Shown: piece by piece, positions 4,970 to 5,566 of the stretch
How positions within the stretch are numbered: the first letter of the stretch is position 1
Layout: every line of letters begins with the position of its first letter
Assembly (NCBI GenBank): GCA_012512665.1
Contig: JAAZDU010000247.1
Location: forward strand, 1 to 5,566
Direction of reading: 5' to 3'
Length of the DNA stretch: 5,566 bases
Source of the DNA: Bacillota bacterium
GTDB taxonomy: Bacteria > Bacillota > Dethiobacteria > DTU022 > JAAZDU01
Made by a program: the position numbers and the translations under genes
The notes under the pieces: generated by a model
Database searches by the model: none
The model's input: the letters and a program-made list of their open reading frames with translations, nothing else
What the model was told of the DNA's origin: nothing

Positions 4970-5566
4970 ATCTAACAATCGAAGATATTGTGGCCGTTGC
5001 TCGACAGAAAGAAAAGGTTAGCATTTCTCCTGCAGCTAAAGAAGCAATCGACAGGGCAAGCAGGATGATTTCCAACATTGTTTCCCAGGGGGAAGTAGTA
5101 TATGGTGTAACAACGGGGTTTGGCAAGCTTGCCCATGTTACCATCTCCCAAAAAGAAACATCAGAACTACAAAAAAACTTAATTCGCAGCCATGCCGTTG
5201 GTGTTGGCGATAACTTACCCGAAGAGGTTGTCAGGGCGATAATGCTTCTCAGGGCAAACACTCTGGCTAAGGGCCATTCTGGTATTCGCCTTGAGGTAAT
5301 CCAGTTACTCGTGGATATGTTAAATTGTGGACTACACCCCGTTATCCCTTCGCAAGGTTCAGTTGGTGCGAGCGGTGATCTGGTGCCACTGGCGCATATG
5401 ACCTTGCCTTTAATAGGCGAAGGTGAAATTTTGCTTGAAGGTTCAATTGTAAGTGGGAAAACAGCCCTGCAGAGATTTGGCCTGGAGCCAGTCGAGCTGG
5501 AAGCTAAAGAGGGCTTGGCCTTAATTAATGGCACTGCTGTGATGACTGCTATTGCTGCTCTGGCGG
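4948..5566 (+). CDS. hutH: Histidine ammonia-lyase (histidase), 5' portion, cut by window edge
   Basis: First enzyme of histidine degradation (EC 4.3.1.3): L-histidine gives trans-urocanate and ammonia, the substrate for the neighbouring HutU. The first 206 codons of an expected ~505 are present. The active-site pattern is intact: GVTTGFG preceded by Tyr52 (Tyr53 in the Pseudomonas enzyme), His82 in SHAVGVG, the MIO-forming triad Ala141-Ser142-Gly143 within GSVGASGDLVPLAHM, and Asn194 in LINGTA. All fall one residue before the Pseudomonas numbering, as I recall it. The start is clear: ATG 4948 preceded by GGAGGT at 7 nt, and MICIDGNHLTIEDIVAVAR matches the family N-terminus. It follows hutP by 90 bases that carry the probable HutP RNA target, so it is likely co-transcribed with hutP and induced by histidine. 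Nothing looks broken up to the edge. Confidence 0.96.
   Translation, partial: MICIDGNHLTIEDIVAVARQKEKVSISPAAKEAIDRASRMISNIVSQGEVVYGVTTGFGKLAHVTISQKETSELQKNLIRSHAVGVGDNLPEEVVRAIMLLRANTLAKGHSGIRLEVIQLLVDMLNCGLHPVIPSQGSVGASGDLVPLAHMTLPLIGEGEILLEGSIVSGKTALQRFGLEPVELEAKEGLALINGTAVMTAIAALA

Noticed and set aside
4929..5534. 201-residue minus-strand open frame
   Set aside because: It is fully antisense to the unmistakable hutH coding start, Ser/Thr/Pro-rich, and has no recognisable domain.
1..5566. CRISPR array, tRNA/rRNA genes, mobile element
   Set aside because: No regularly spaced direct repeats, no cloverleaf or conserved rRNA segments, and no transposase or integrase motifs were seen on either strand.

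Overview
This is a chromosomal segment from a low-to-moderate GC Gram-positive bacterium, most likely a Clostridia/Peptococcaceae-type Firmicute. Three things point there: strong Shine-Dalgarno sequences, a secreted protein with a copper amine oxidase N-terminal-like domain, and HutP, the histidine-responsive RNA-binding antiterminator of Firmicutes. The core of the window is a histidine utilisation (hut) locus in the order hutU - hutP - hutH, all on the + strand. The last gene runs off the right edge.

Left part (1-1622): a perfect hairpin terminator (15-47) closes an unseen upstream transcription unit. About 210 bases of leader follow, then a gene (258-1562) for a 434-residue secreted protein. 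It carries a signal peptide, one short copper amine oxidase N-terminal-like domain and three further domains. Its own intrinsic terminator is at 1591-1622.

Middle (1623-2176): a decayed remnant of an AraC-family regulator. Its first helix-turn-helix is recognisable across an in-frame TGA, the second is missing, and a 12-bp tandem duplication sits where the homology stops. A sigma-A-like promoter candidate then precedes hutU.

Right part (2177-5566): hutU encodes a 677-residue urocanase of the long type shared with animals, not the usual ~555-residue bacterial type. A 209-base gap follows, holding a sigma-H-like promoter candidate (4238-4267) and a strong GC-rich hairpin (4321-4356). Next come hutP (4420-4857) and the start of hutH (4948-5566+), with the MIO-forming Ala-Ser-Gly triad intact. 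The hutP-hutH junction carries UAG triplets at about 7-nt spacing, the signature of a HutP RNA target; the first UAG is the hutP stop codon itself. Several mutually exclusive RNA structures can form here. One is a perfect 10-bp pairing that encloses the hutH ribosome-binding site and start codon, and no textbook T-tract terminator is visible.

Together, HutH would convert histidine to urocanate and HutU urocanate to imidazolone propionate, with HutP sensing L-histidine and controlling hutH expression at the RNA level. The most interesting material is the RNA architecture around hutP/hutH and the separation of hutU from the hutP-hutH unit.
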